Positions 36,161-44,779 of a stretch of DNA of 64,000 nucleotides are shown here, piece by piece. The notes under the pieces are model-generated. The model had not been told where the DNA came from, ran no database searches, and saw nothing but the letters and a program-made list of their open reading frames with translations. Within the stretch, counting starts at the first letter, position 1, and each line of letters opens with the position of its first letter. A program made the translations under genes and the position numbers. The stretch comes from Micromonospora polyrhachis (GTDB taxonomy: Bacteria > Actinomycetota > Actinomycetes > Mycobacteriales > Micromonosporaceae). The DNA lies in the NCBI RefSeq assembly GCF_014203835.1, contig NZ_JACHJW010000001.1, positions 6,832,501 through 6,896,500 of the forward strand, in the 5' to 3' direction.

Positions 36161-38121
36161 TGCCGCTACCCGCCCCGAATCTCGACGACCGGCGCTTCCA
36201 GGATCTGGTGGACGACGCCAAACGCCTCGTCCAGCAGCGCTGCCCGGAGTGGACGGACCACAACGTCTCCGACCCCGGGGTCACCCTGATCGAGACCTTC
36301 GCGTTCATGGTCGACCAGTTGTTGTACCGCCTCAACCGGGTGCCCGACCGGCACTACCTCAAGTTCCTGGACCTGCTCGGGGTCACTCCGTTCGCTCCCA
36401 CCATGGCCAGCTGCGAGGTCACGTTCTGGTTGTCGGCCGCCCGGGACACCGGCGTGACGGTGCCTGCCGGAACGCACATGGCGACGGTACGGCTGGAGAC
36501 CGAGGAGCCGGTGACCTTCGAGACGGTCGAGGAGTTGGTGATCACCCCGTGTGGCCTGGACCGGGTGCTGACCGCCCGGGGCGACGCCGACGTCACCGAC
36601 CGCACCACCGAGCTGACCGGTGAAGACTGGGTGGCCTGCTTCGCAGACCCGCCCGCACCCGGCGACGCCACCCTGTTCGGGCTCACCGAGCCGATACCGG
36701 GCTGTGCGGTGCTGCTGCGCATGGACTGGACGGTGGCCGGGCGGGGGGTGGACCCGACCGACCCACCGTTGGTCTGGGAGGCGTGGACGGCCGACGGTTG
36801 GCAGCCCTGCGTCGTCGACCGGGACACCACCGGTGCGCTCAACCGGGCCGGTGAGGTCGTCCTGCACGTGCCGGCCGGACACATGGCGTCGGTGATCGGC
36901 CGCCGCCGGGCCGGCTGGTTGCGCTGCCGGTTGACCGAGCCGGCCGAAGGGCAGGCCTTCTACCATGCCTCCCCCCGGTTACGTAGTGCCAGCGCCGCCA
37001 CCATCGGCGGCTCGGTCCGCGCCGAGCACGCCGTACTGGTCCGGGAGGAGACGCTGGGTCTGTCCGAGGGGGTCCCCGGCCAGCGGTTCACCACACAACA
37101 CGTACCCATCGTCACCGGTGACCAACCGATCGAGGTGGAGGTGGCCGGCGGGGACGACTGGACGACCTGGCAGGAGGTGTCGTCGTTCGCCGGATCCGGA
37201 CCGGAGGATCGGCATGTGGTCGTGGACCGGTCCAGTGGCGAGGTGGCCTTCGGTCCCGCGGTACGGCAGGCCGATGGGACCATCCGCCAGTACGGCGCGG
37301 TGCCGCCGAAGGCCGCGCCGATCCGGATCGCCAGCTACCGGACCGGCGGAGGCCGGCGGGGCAACGTGGCGGCCAACAGTCTGACCGTGCTGCGGGACCC
37401 GGTGCCGTTCGTATCCACCGTCACCAACCGGGCCGCTGCCGTCGGGGGCGTCGACGGCGAGTCGCTGGCGGAAACGGCGGCGCGCGGACCGTTGACGTTG
37501 CGGACCCGGGAACGGGCCGTCACCACCGACGACTACGAGCAGCTCGCCCGGGAGGCCGCGCCGGAGGCGCTGCGGGTGCGCTGTGTACCGGCGGGGGCGG
37601 GCTCGCCCGCGATTCGGCTCCTGGTCGTGCCGGCGCTCAGTGAGCACACCGAAGCCGACGACGACTCGACCCGGTTCGCCGCGCTCCGACCGCCGGACGA
37701 GATGTTGCAACGGATCAGCTCCTACCTGGACACCCGGCGCTGCGTCGGGGCCACAGTGCTCGTCGAACCGCCGTTCTACCAGGGGGTCACCGTGGTGGCG
37801 CAGTTACGGCCCCAGCCCCGTACAGCGGCGGCGACCCTGCGCGAGCGGGCACTACGCGCGTTGTACGACTACCTGAACCCGGTGGGCGGGGGCCCGGACG
37901 GGTCCGGCTGGCCCTTTGGTCGGCCGATCCAGTCCGGGGAGGTGTACGCCGTGCTCCAGCGGGTCAACGGGCTGGATCTCGTCGAGGACGTCCGGTTGTT
38001 CGCGGCCGACCCGATCACCGGGGAACGGGGCGACCCGGTGCAACGGATCGATCTGGGCTCCCACGCGCTGGTCTTCTCGTACGCCCACCAGGTGCGGATC
38101 ACCAACCGGGCCAGTGGTTGA
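36160..38121 (+). CDS. cis11: baseplate assembly protein J / gp6-like, Afp11-like
   Basis: A 653-residue protein. The N-terminus (NLDDRRFQDLVDDAKRLVQQ, WTDHNVSDPGVTLIETFAFM) and the central RERAVTTDDYEQLAREA motif are typical of the gpJ/gp6 wedge family in eCIS (Afp11). It forms the baseplate wedge ring that opens on firing. Beta-rich insertions lie between residues 90 and 400. The start overlaps the gp25 stop. Confidence 0.9.
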   Translation: MPLPAPNLDDRRFQDLVDDAKRLVQQRCPEWTDHNVSDPGVTLIETFAFMVDQLLYRLNRVPDRHYLKFLDLLGVTPFAPTMASCEVTFWLSAARDTGVTVPAGTHMATVRLETEEPVTFETVEELVITPCGLDRVLTARGDADVTDRTTELTGEDWVACFADPPAPGDATLFGLTEPIPGCAVLLRMDWTVAGRGVDPTDPPLVWEAWTADGWQPCVVDRDTTGALNRAGEVVLHVPAGHMASVIGRRRAGWLRCRLTEPAEGQAFYHASPRLRSASAATIGGSVRAEHAVLVREETLGLSEGVPGQRFTTQHVPIVTGDQPIEVEVAGGDDWTTWQEVSSFAGSGPEDRHVVVDRSSGEVAFGPAVRQADGTIRQYGAVPPKAAPIRIASYRTGGGRRGNVAANSLTVLRDPVPFVSTVTNRAAAVGGVDGESLAETAARGPLTLRTRERAVTTDDYEQLAREAAPEALRVRCVPAGAGSPAIRLLVVPALSEHTEADDDSTRFAALRPPDEMLQRISSYLDTRRCVGATVLVEPPFYQGVTVVAQLRPQPRTAAATLRERALRALYDYLNPVGGGPDGSGWPFGRPIQSGEVYAVLQRVNGLDLVEDVRLFAADPITGERGDPVQRIDLGSHALVFSYAHQVRITNRASG

Positions 38122-38169
38122 CCGGCACCGTCGGCGACCAACCTCTCCGAACAAGTCCAGGAGTTGCCA

Positions 38170-38709
38170 ATGCGCGCTGCGGTACCGGGGCTGGCCAGTC
38201 CCTTCCCGATCGGGATGGCGTTACCTGCGCTCTATCTCGACGATGACTTCACCCAGCGGTTCACCGCCGGGCTGGACGAGGTGCTCGCGCCGGTGCTGCT
38301 CACGCTCGACTGTCTCGACGCCTATCTGGACCTGGAGTTGGCCCCGCCGGACTTCCTGGACTTGCTGGCGAGCTGGGTCGCGGCCCCGACGGACGGCACC
38401 TGGCCGGTGGCGCTGCGCCGGGAGCTGGTCCGACACGCGGTCGAGTTGCATCGTTGGCGCGGCACGGCCCGAGGGATCGCCCGCGAGATGGAGATCCTCA
38501 CCGGTGGCACCGTGGAGGTCGACGACAGCGGCGCGGTGACCTGGTCCAGCACTCCGAACACCCCTGCGCCACCGGCAACTCCGGCCGAGGTACGGGTGCG
38601 GATACGGGTGCCCGACCCCGCGTCGGTGGATCAGCCCCGCCTTCAACACCTGCTGGCGTCCAGCGTGCCGGCGCATGTATCGGCAATCGTCGAGGTGGAG
38701 GCGGCATGA
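38170..38709 (+). CDS. phage tail protein I-like baseplate wedge protein
   Basis: A 179-residue protein: ALYLDDDFTQRFTAGLDEVLAP, then APPDFLDLLASWVA and WRGTARGIAREMEILTGG, the hallmark of the tail protein I (P2 gpI) family that partners gpJ in the wedge. It is shorter than Afp12, so the large Afp12-type protein seems reduced here. ATG at 38170 has CAGGAG at the right distance; TTG at 38164 is the alternative. The stop overlaps the next ATG (ATGA). Confidence 0.85.
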   Translation: MRAAVPGLASPFPIGMALPALYLDDDFTQRFTAGLDEVLAPVLLTLDCLDAYLDLELAPPDFLDLLASWVAAPTDGTWPVALRRELVRHAVELHRWRGTARGIAREMEILTGGTVEVDDSGAVTWSSTPNTPAPPATPAEVRVRIRVPDPASVDQPRLQHLLASSVPAHVSAIVEVEAA

Positions 38710-39764
38710 TCGTCTGCGCGGAGTGTGGCACCAGTAACCGGGACAACGAGCGGTTCTGCGGCGAGTGCGGGGCGTTCCTGGAATGGGATGGCGCGGTGGT
38801 CGAGGGGGCCACGCCCGCACCGGCCACCCAGACCGCACAGCGGGCCGAGACCACCGACCCCGGCCTGGCCTCCCCCTCCCCTGGCGACAGCCCCGACACC
38901 AAGTCGAGCGATCCGGTTGATCGACCGTCGGTGGTGGACCGGACCACGGATCCGGTGGCGGTCCAGCCTGGCCAGGCACAACCCCGCCGACCGGTACGCC
39001 CCGTCGAGGAGCCCCGGTCGGCAGCAGCAGCCGACGATCGGGCCTGTCCTCGGTGCCAGGCCGGCAACGAGAAACTCCGCCGGTTCTGCCGCACCTGCGG
39101 TGCTCCGCTGGTCGAGACGGAGGTGGCCGCGCGGCTGCCCTGGTGGCGCCGGTTACTCGACCGCCTACGTCAGCGCAGCCAGGAGGCCCGCAGTCGCCGG
39201 GACCGACGAGCGACGACAAACGCGAAGCGGCTGCTGAAGATCGTCGCGGTGATCTGCGTACTGGTGATCCTGGCCATCGTCGGCCCGCCGCTGGTGTCCA
39301 GGGCGATCAGCGAGGTCCGCGACCTGGCCCAGCCCCACGTGCCACTCACCCCCGCCACGGTGACCGCATCCTCGGCTGGGAGCGCGACACCGGCCAGCCG
39401 GGTCGCCGACGGCGCGCACAACCGGTACTGGGCACCCACCGGTCCGGCGGTCGACTCGTGGGTGGAGGTAGCCTTCGCTCGCCCGGTACGGGTGTTGGAC
39501 ATCCTGGTGACCCCGGGCATCAGCATCGACCAGGCGAAGTTCCTCACCGTCGGGCGGCCAGACCAGTTGGAGGTGTCGGCCACCACCAGCGACGGAAAGG
39601 TGGTCGGGGAGACGCTGAAACTACGCGACCAGCCGGGCGCGCAGACGTTCAAGTTCGAGGCCAGTGGTGTCGTCCGGCTCAGGATCGTCGTCCGGTCGAC
39701 GTACGGGCCGCAGTCGGAGCCGACTGTGGCGATCGCTGAGGTGGAATTCTTTGGCCGTACCTGA
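38706..39764 (+). CDS. CisA-like membrane protein: zinc ribbons, membrane helix, C-terminal beta domain
   Basis: A 352-residue protein. Two zinc ribbons occur at the N-terminus (CAECGTSNRDNERFCGECG and CPRCQAGNEKLRRFCRTCG) separated by a Pro/Ser-rich linker. A basic stretch leads into one membrane helix (IVAVICVLVILAIVGPPLV, about residue 182-200), then an extracytoplasmic domain of about 140 residues with a discoidin/NADase-glycan-binding look (ASRVADGAHNRYWAPTGPAVDS). Known Streptomyces CIS loci end with CisA, a one-helix membrane protein with a carbohydrate-binding-like domain, needed for CIS-linked cell death. Position and layout agree. Its 3' end overlaps the opposite regulator gene by 86 bases. 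Confidence 0.7.
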   Translation: MIVCAECGTSNRDNERFCGECGAFLEWDGAVVEGATPAPATQTAQRAETTDPGLASPSPGDSPDTKSSDPVDRPSVVDRTTDPVAVQPGQAQPRRPVRPVEEPRSAAAADDRACPRCQAGNEKLRRFCRTCGAPLVETEVAARLPWWRRLLDRLRQRSQEARSRRDRRATTNAKRLLKIVAVICVLVILAIVGPPLVSRAISEVRDLAQPHVPLTPATVTASSAGSATPASRVADGAHNRYWAPTGPAVDSWVEVAFARPVRVLDILVTPGISIDQAKFLTVGRPDQLEVSATTSDGKVVGETLKLRDQPGAQTFKFEASGVVRLRIVVRSTYGPQSEPTVAIAEVEFFGRT

Positions 39765-42669
39765 TTTCCGTGTCCCGATCCGGCTCCCGGCCGGTCACCG
39801 GGTCCAACCCCAACGACACCAGCACCTGGGCGTACTCGCGCCGGGCTCGTTCGGCCGCGGCGACGTTGCCGGCCCGGCGGTGTGCCTCGATGAGCAGCCG
39901 CCAGCCGGCATCGTGACAGGGGTCGATCTCCACACAGCGACGCGCCGACTCCACCGCCGTACCTGTCGGTTGGAGCAATTCCGGCACGCCGTCGAGTTCG
40001 GACTGGGCCAGTGCCGCAGCGGCGTCAGCAGCCTGCTGGCGCAGAGTCTCCCGCTCGCTGACCACCCATTCGGCCGGGCCGTCCTCCGGCAGCAGGTCCC
40101 CGCCGTAGGTGTCGACCACGGCGCGGAGCGCGTCCAGGTGGGCGGCGCCCTGGCGGTGCTGGGTCCGGCGGGCAATCTTCAAAGCGGCCCGGAAGACAGC
40201 GACGTCGCTGTATCCGTCCGGAGGCACCGCCAACAGGTAGGCATCGCCGTCCCGACAGAGCAGGCGCTCGGATGTCGCGGCCGGCAGGTTGAGTTCGAAG
40301 AACCGGCGCAGGCTGGAGAGGGCGACGTGCAGACTGCGGGTCGCCGCCCCGGGCGGCACCCCGGGCCACAGAGCTTCGACGAGCTTGTCCCGGTGTATGG
40401 CACGACCGGCGTTCATAGCGAGGATCCGGGCCACGGCCCGGGCCCGTGGCCGGATCGACGACCAGTCCAGGTCCTGACCGCCGAGGCTGATCCGGAACCC
40501 GCCGAAACAGCAGATGCTGAGCAGTGTCTGGTCGGCAGGGCTGGTCGATGCTCGTTCATCGGCGGGGGCGCAGCCCGCTGTCCAGGCCGCCACCACCGTT
40601 TCCGGCAGCCCGGCCTGAGCTGCGGCAGCGTACACCGCAGTCAACTGGTCAGCGGATCCGGCACACGCTGCGGCGGCGAGTGCCAGCACCCGGGCACCGG
40701 GCACCCCGGCGGCTCGGGCGGTGCCCTCCGCTCGGCGTACCTCGATCTCAGCGTCTGGCAGCCGGGCCTGTACGGCGGCCAAGGCCACAAGCGACTGGGC
40801 CCACGCGGCAACCACACCGCTGTCCAATGCCCGCGCCCGCGCCAGCAACTGGGTTGCCTCGTCCAGGTCGGTAGCACCCACGAGTGACTGCATCAGTCGG
40901 GCGAGCGCCGTGGCGAACAGGGCCCCCCACCTGTCTCCGAGCCGATCGCACTCCTCGGTGACCGCGACGGCCTCCTTGAGGCTTGCCTCGGTGCCATCCA
41001 GTGCCGCCATCGCCCGGGCCAACCGGCCGAGCCACGGCTGATGCGCCCGTTCGGCGTCAACCGTGATGTCGGCAAGACCGACGGGGCCGTACGGTTCACC
41101 CGCGCCGGCGGCGCAGGCGGCCAGCAGCAGCCGGCCGGCCAGGCCGACGAATCCAGCATCGTCCTGCGGCACCTGGTGCAACAGCCGCCGCCCTTCCCCG
41201 ACGTTGCCGGCCAGGAAGTGGGCGAAGCTGCCGACCAGTCCGGCCACCGGCGTGGGCAGCAACTCCGCTTCGCCGGCGACGACGGCCGGGTGTCGCCGGG
41301 TCGCCGCCCGGAGCCAGCCGCTCCAGTGGCCCCGCCACGGTGTGGCGTCCGGCAGCCAGGCGGTGGCCATCGTCCGCAGCGTCCGGCAGCGGGCCCGTTC
41401 CGGCTCGGCGCCGAACATCCCCTCGGCGCGACGCAGCGCGGCGATACCCGCCTCCAGCTGGCCGTGGTTGATCCGGTGTCGGCCCTCGGCGAGGACGAGC
41501 CAAGGATCCTCCGCGATGAACCAGCTGGGCAGCAGATCGCTCCACGGGTCCAGCCCGTAGTCCGCGACGCGGGCACCGGCTGTGGCCAGTAGTTGGTGCA
41601 CCGCCGTCCAGTCCTCGGCCCGCGCGGAGCAGCGGGCTGCCTCCAGCACCTCGCCCTCCTCGGTGAGGATCTCCGCGGCTCGGGCATGCCACGCCCGGGC
41701 ACCGGACTCCCCCAACTCCTCGACCAGGCCGGCCACCAGATGGGCCCGCAGCACCTGGTGGTAACGGAAGGTGCGTCCCCCGTCGTGGGTGACGGTGAAC
41801 GCCTGCCGCTGTTCCAGCTGTTCGAGCAGCAGCTGGCTGTCGGTGCTGCCCAGTAGCTGGTCGCACCGGGAACCGGTGAGCACGTCGAACACGCAGGTCC
41901 GGGCGAGGAACCGACGCAGGGTCTCCGGCAGCTCGGCTAGTACGGTACGGGTCAGGTAGGCCCGGGACAGGGCGGAACGGCCATCCAGCGCGGCGACGGC
42001 TCGCCGCCGTTCGCTGAGTGGGTGGCCGTGGGTGGACAGGTAGTAGAGCTTGAGTCCGGCGGCCCAGCCACCTACCCGTCGAGACAACGCGGCGACGTCG
42101 TCGGCGGGCAGTGGCTCCCGATAGATCTCGCGAAGCAGACGTTCGACCTCCCAGGCCCGAAACCGCAACTGCTCGGCGTCGACGATGTCGATCTCCGACA
42201 GCTCATGCCGCGACAGGTTCAGGTGGGGCATGCGCCGACTACCGATGACCACCTTCCGCACCGGGCTGGTCCGGTCAAGCAGGTGGTGCAGAAGCATCCG
42301 CTCGGCGGCGGACTCTTCGATCAAATGGAGGTCGTCGATCACGAGCAGCGAGGGCGGGGGCCCGCCCGGGTGCGACGAGTCCGTCGGGTTGGTCGGTGCA
42401 TTCGGGACAAACGACTGGAGTCGCTCGGTCAGCCGCTCGGGCTGCACGTCCGCTGCCTCGATCCGCAACCAACCGACTGGACCGTCGAAGGCGGCAGCGT
42501 ACTGGGCCAGCAGGGTGGTCTTGCCCCATCCGGCGGGTGCGACAACGAGGGTCGGCGAGGTGGACTGCCGGCCGATGGCCGCCATGAGTCGCGGTCGTAC
42601 GAGGCTCAAGGTCTGACGGTACGGAAAGCCGGAACGCACCACCCACCCCCTCGTCACCCACTCGGCCAT
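39679..42669 (-). CDS. large NTPase regulator with C-terminal SARP-type DNA-binding and BTAD domains
   Basis: A 996-residue regulator. The N-terminal STAND-type NTPase has Walker A APAGWGKTTLL and Walker B LLVIDDLHLIEE, followed by a MalT-like helical array to about residue 715. Then comes an OmpR/SARP winged helix (LLSICCFGGFRISLGGQDL ... GRAIHRDKLVEALWPG) and a bacterial transcriptional activation domain (VFRAALKIARRTQ ... CHDAGWRLLIEAHRRAGN). SARP-type DNA-binding domains usually sit at the N-terminus, so this order is reversed. ATG at 42669. Antisense overlap with the CIS membrane-protein gene and location at the cluster end suggest, but do not show, CIS control. Confidence 0.8.
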   Translation of the reverse strand: MAEWVTRGWVVRSGFPYRQTLSLVRPRLMAAIGRQSTSPTLVVAPAGWGKTTLLAQYAAAFDGPVGWLRIEAADVQPERLTERLQSFVPNAPTNPTDSSHPGGPPPSLLVIDDLHLIEESAAERMLLHHLLDRTSPVRKVVIGSRRMPHLNLSRHELSEIDIVDAEQLRFRAWEVERLLREIYREPLPADDVAALSRRVGGWAAGLKLYYLSTHGHPLSERRRAVAALDGRSALSRAYLTRTVLAELPETLRRFLARTCVFDVLTGSRCDQLLGSTDSQLLLEQLEQRQAFTVTHDGGRTFRYHQVLRAHLVAGLVEELGESGARAWHARAAEILTEEGEVLEAARCSARAEDWTAVHQLLATAGARVADYGLDPWSDLLPSWFIAEDPWLVLAEGRHRINHGQLEAGIAALRRAEGMFGAEPERARCRTLRTMATAWLPDATPWRGHWSGWLRAATRRHPAVVAGEAELLPTPVAGLVGSFAHFLAGNVGEGRRLLHQVPQDDAGFVGLAGRLLLAACAAGAGEPYGPVGLADITVDAERAHQPWLGRLARAMAALDGTEASLKEAVAVTEECDRLGDRWGALFATALARLMQSLVGATDLDEATQLLARARALDSGVVAAWAQSLVALAAVQARLPDAEIEVRRAEGTARAAGVPGARVLALAAAACAGSADQLTAVYAAAAQAGLPETVVAAWTAGCAPADERASTSPADQTLLSICCFGGFRISLGGQDLDWSSIRPRARAVARILAMNAGRAIHRDKLVEALWPGVPPGAATRSLHVALSSLRRFFELNLPAATSERLLCRDGDAYLLAVPPDGYSDVAVFRAALKIARRTQHRQGAAHLDALRAVVDTYGGDLLPEDGPAEWVVSERETLRQQAADAAAALAQSELDGVPELLQPTGTAVESARRCVEIDPCHDAGWRLLIEAHRRAGNVAAAERARREYAQVLVSLGLDPVTGREPDRDTEIRYGQRIPPQRSPQSAPTAARTSTGRRS

Positions 42670-43129
42670 CGAACGATGGAACCGCGTCGAGGTTCGACTA
42701 CGCAGATGATAGTCAGCAGTCCCAATCGAACCGCATTATCGTTCCCCGGTTCCGGGAAGCGAAGGTTCGAAGGGTGTCGATCATGAAATTTTCGCTCGAC
42801 GATCCTCGCCGTGCTCATTACTTCGCCGTCTCACCGCGCCGGCTGGCACCATCCGCGCACTGCTTCACCTGCAAGGATGCACCTGTTGTCCGAGCAAAGC
42901 GACAGGCTTTGGACAGCTGTCGGTTTTCCTACAGTCGCCTCGGCGGTGCTCTAGATCCGAAGGCCGGTACGTGTGGATACACAATTGCGGCCAGCAGAAG
43001 GTTAACGATCACTAGCACGGATGCAATTTGCGTCTGACGCGTCGTGAGCGGAGATTTTCACTGCACCGCCCCCGGCCGTGATCATCGGCGCGTTCCGGTG
43101 GCGCGTCGACCGGAAGGCTGGCCGTCACC
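42670..43129. other. intergenic region, AT-richer, no gene supported
   Basis: About 460 bases between the start of the large regulator and the end of the HesB-like gene. The stretch around 42720-43060 is AT-richer than its surroundings. An 87-codon frame from 42774 lacks a ribosome site and its product has no recognisable features. The regulator's promoter must lie at the left end. It may be remnant or regulatory DNA. Confidence 0.45.
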
Positions 43130-43414
43130 TCACCCAGGCTGTTCGGCGAACTCGAACTGCACGTCGCCGTCCTCGTCGACTGCGGCATCGAGAGCCTTGT
43201 CGTCGAGGAGGCGGGCTGCTGCCGGGTCGAGGAAGAGGCGGGCCCCCGAACTGTCGACCACCTCGTCCCCCTGGGCCGGCGCCTCCGCGACGGCGATCTC
43301 CAATGATCCGGCGGCGGGATCACTGGAAATCCGGAGGCCGCCGTCGGGAAGCGCGTTCTCCTGCGCGGTCAGGTCCCGAATCACCATCACGGCGTTTTCC
43401 GTCAGAATGACCAT
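43130..43414 (-). CDS. HesB/IscA-like protein without cluster-binding cysteines
   Basis: A 94-residue protein with the A-type Fe-S carrier fold (MVILTENAVMVIRDL, GLRISSDPAAGSLEIAVAEA, ARLFLDPAAARLLDDKALD). It has no cysteine at all, while true IscA/SufA/ErpA carriers use three. Cys-free homologues are common in actinomycetes and their function is unknown; cluster delivery is unlikely. GGAGACGCG precedes ATG at 43414. It stands alone, leftward, 120 bases after the start... side of no partner gene that would explain it. Confidence 0.8.
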   Translation of the reverse strand: MVILTENAVMVIRDLTAQENALPDGGLRISSDPAAGSLEIAVAEAPAQGDEVVDSSGARLFLDPAAARLLDDKALDAAVDEDGDVQFEFAEQPG

Positions 43415-43534
43415 CGCGTCTCCTTTTGGTACGGCCCGCTATGCCGAGGCCGGGTGGTCGTGGCCGTCGGGGCGTACCCAAATCGGCGCCAAGCATGCCG
43501 CCGGCCCGTCGTACGACGTTCAGCCCCGACCGCA

Positions 43535-44449
43535 CTATTCGAAGGAGATATGGTCGAAAAGGTAGTCGCCCGCCATCTCGTCGTGGCGTCGCAGCAGTTC
43601 CACGAGTTCGTGTTCCAACTGTCGACGGGTGCGTAGCGGCGGTTCGGTCGAGACAAGGACCTTGAGCTGTTCTCCGATCGCCAGGGCGGCAAGGTCCTCG
43701 GCGAGCCGCCCGGGGTCCACGCCACAGGAGAACCGGTATGGCGCGACCCTGGTCCGTTCGAAGATGTACTCCCCGTCGCGCACCTCAATCCAGCCCCAGC
43801 CCTCGGCGCAACCATCCCGCCACTCGACGTGCAACCCCCGGATGATGGGATCGGCGAGCTGCCGGTCCACATAAGCCTCGATGGCGGCGGCCCGGGCGAC
43901 CGCGCCAAGGTCGTTGACGAAACCGCTGCGGCCGTCCGGTAGCCGACCGATGATGTCCCGGTAGGTCGGCGGAGCGCAGAAGCCCTCCACTTGCGACTCG
44001 TCGTCGTGCTCGGGTGCGGCGGCCGCGTAGGCGCGGGCGTCGACGACATAGTCCACGATCCCCCGGCCGTGCACAGCGGGGCGCAGCGTTGGCGACTCGA
44101 CGACCAGGACCGGGAGGTCGACCGCTGCCCAGACGGCGTGCTTCATCCGCTGGCTACGTCGGGTGTCGAGCGTGTGCTCGCCCGGGTCGTCGAACTCGAC
44201 CCCGAAGAGCGGCGAATGACGGTCGGCGGCGAAGACGACGAAGTCGAACCGGGTACGGGTGGCGCAGCTCCACTGGTGGCCGGTGACCCCGGGCGGCCTA
44301 CGTTGGACGATCTCGTTCAGCGTCCGGGCCGACTGCACGCGGCAACCCGCTCGCTCGTAGCTCTCCCCCCGACCGGTCCGGGATTCACCCCCGCCAGTCC
44401 TGGCTGACGGCTGCCGCCAGGGACCTACGTCGTTTCCGGTGTCTACCAT
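43535..44449 (-). CDS. DUF2726-like protein with restriction-endonuclease-like fold
   Basis: A 304-residue protein. Residues about 45-110 contain TRFDFVVFAADRHSPLFGVEFDDPGEH and VWAAVDLPVLVVE, the pattern of DUF2726/NERD-like nuclease folds (acidic residue, then FxVE-type beta strand, then a conserved downstream LPxLVVE strand). The C-terminal half has helices and ends ELVELLRRHDEMAGDYLF. Nuclease activity is possible, but the catalytic Lys is not evident by eye (GVEFDD rather than a ExK motif). ATG at 44449; the frame continues far upstream through the RNA element and an opposite gene, which is not coding. Confidence 0.6.
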   Translation of the reverse strand: MVDTGNDVGPWRQPSARTGGGESRTGRGESYERAGCRVQSARTLNEIVQRRPPGVTGHQWSCATRTRFDFVVFAADRHSPLFGVEFDDPGEHTLDTRRSQRMKHAVWAAVDLPVLVVESPTLRPAVHGRGIVDYVVDARAYAAAAPEHDDESQVEGFCAPPTYRDIIGRLPDGRSGFVNDLGAVARAAAIEAYVDRQLADPIIRGLHVEWRDGCAEGWGWIEVRDGEYIFERTRVAPYRFSCGVDPGRLAEDLAALAIGEQLKVLVSTEPPLRTRRQLEHELVELLRRHDEMAGDYLFDHISFE

Positions 44450-44673
44450 CTGCCCCTGTAATCCAGTACCTCGGTTACTCGCCGCTCTCCGCCGCTGGTC
44501 GGGCCGGAAGCCTGCGCCCATGCTAGAAACCGGCATCGGATTCGCCGACGGCGGACCGGCGGTGGCGGCACTGACGCTGGAACACAGCAGCCCGCCCGTC
44601 AGACGCAGCCGGGACCGAAAAGGCCCGCGCACCTCTCCCGAATCTTGTCGGTGGGGTCGAGTACGCTGCCGGC

Positions 44674-44754
44674 GGCGAGGCTGTAGCGCAGAGGTCGTCG
44701 CGCCTTGACTGCAATCTGGAGGACGTCGGTTCGAATCCGACCAGTCTCGCCACC
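44674..44754 (+). ncRNA. tRNA-like RNA element
   Basis: The element folds like a tRNA except in the anticodon arm. The outer stem pairs GGCGAGGCTG (44674-44683) with CAGTCTCGCC (44742-44751), ten pairs with one G-U. Read with a normal 7-bp acceptor, it ends in G then an encoded CCA (44750-44752). T8-A9, a GCGC/GCGC D stem and a GG-containing D loop follow. The T arm is GTCGG-TTCGAAT-CCGAC (44725-44741). Positions for the U8-A14, G15-C48, G18-U55 and G19-C56 contacts are kept. The anticodon arm is two bases short; the loop CTGCAAT would read GCA, but its stem is only wobble pairs and a mismatch. It lies 25 bases before a GTG start. Confidence 0.65.
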
Positions 44755-44779
44755 TTGTTTCTCTGGGGGGAGGAGAGAC

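Noticed and set aside
42774-43037. 87-codon rightward frame in the AT-richer gap
   Set aside because: No ribosome site, no recognisable domain, and codon use unlike neighbouring genes.
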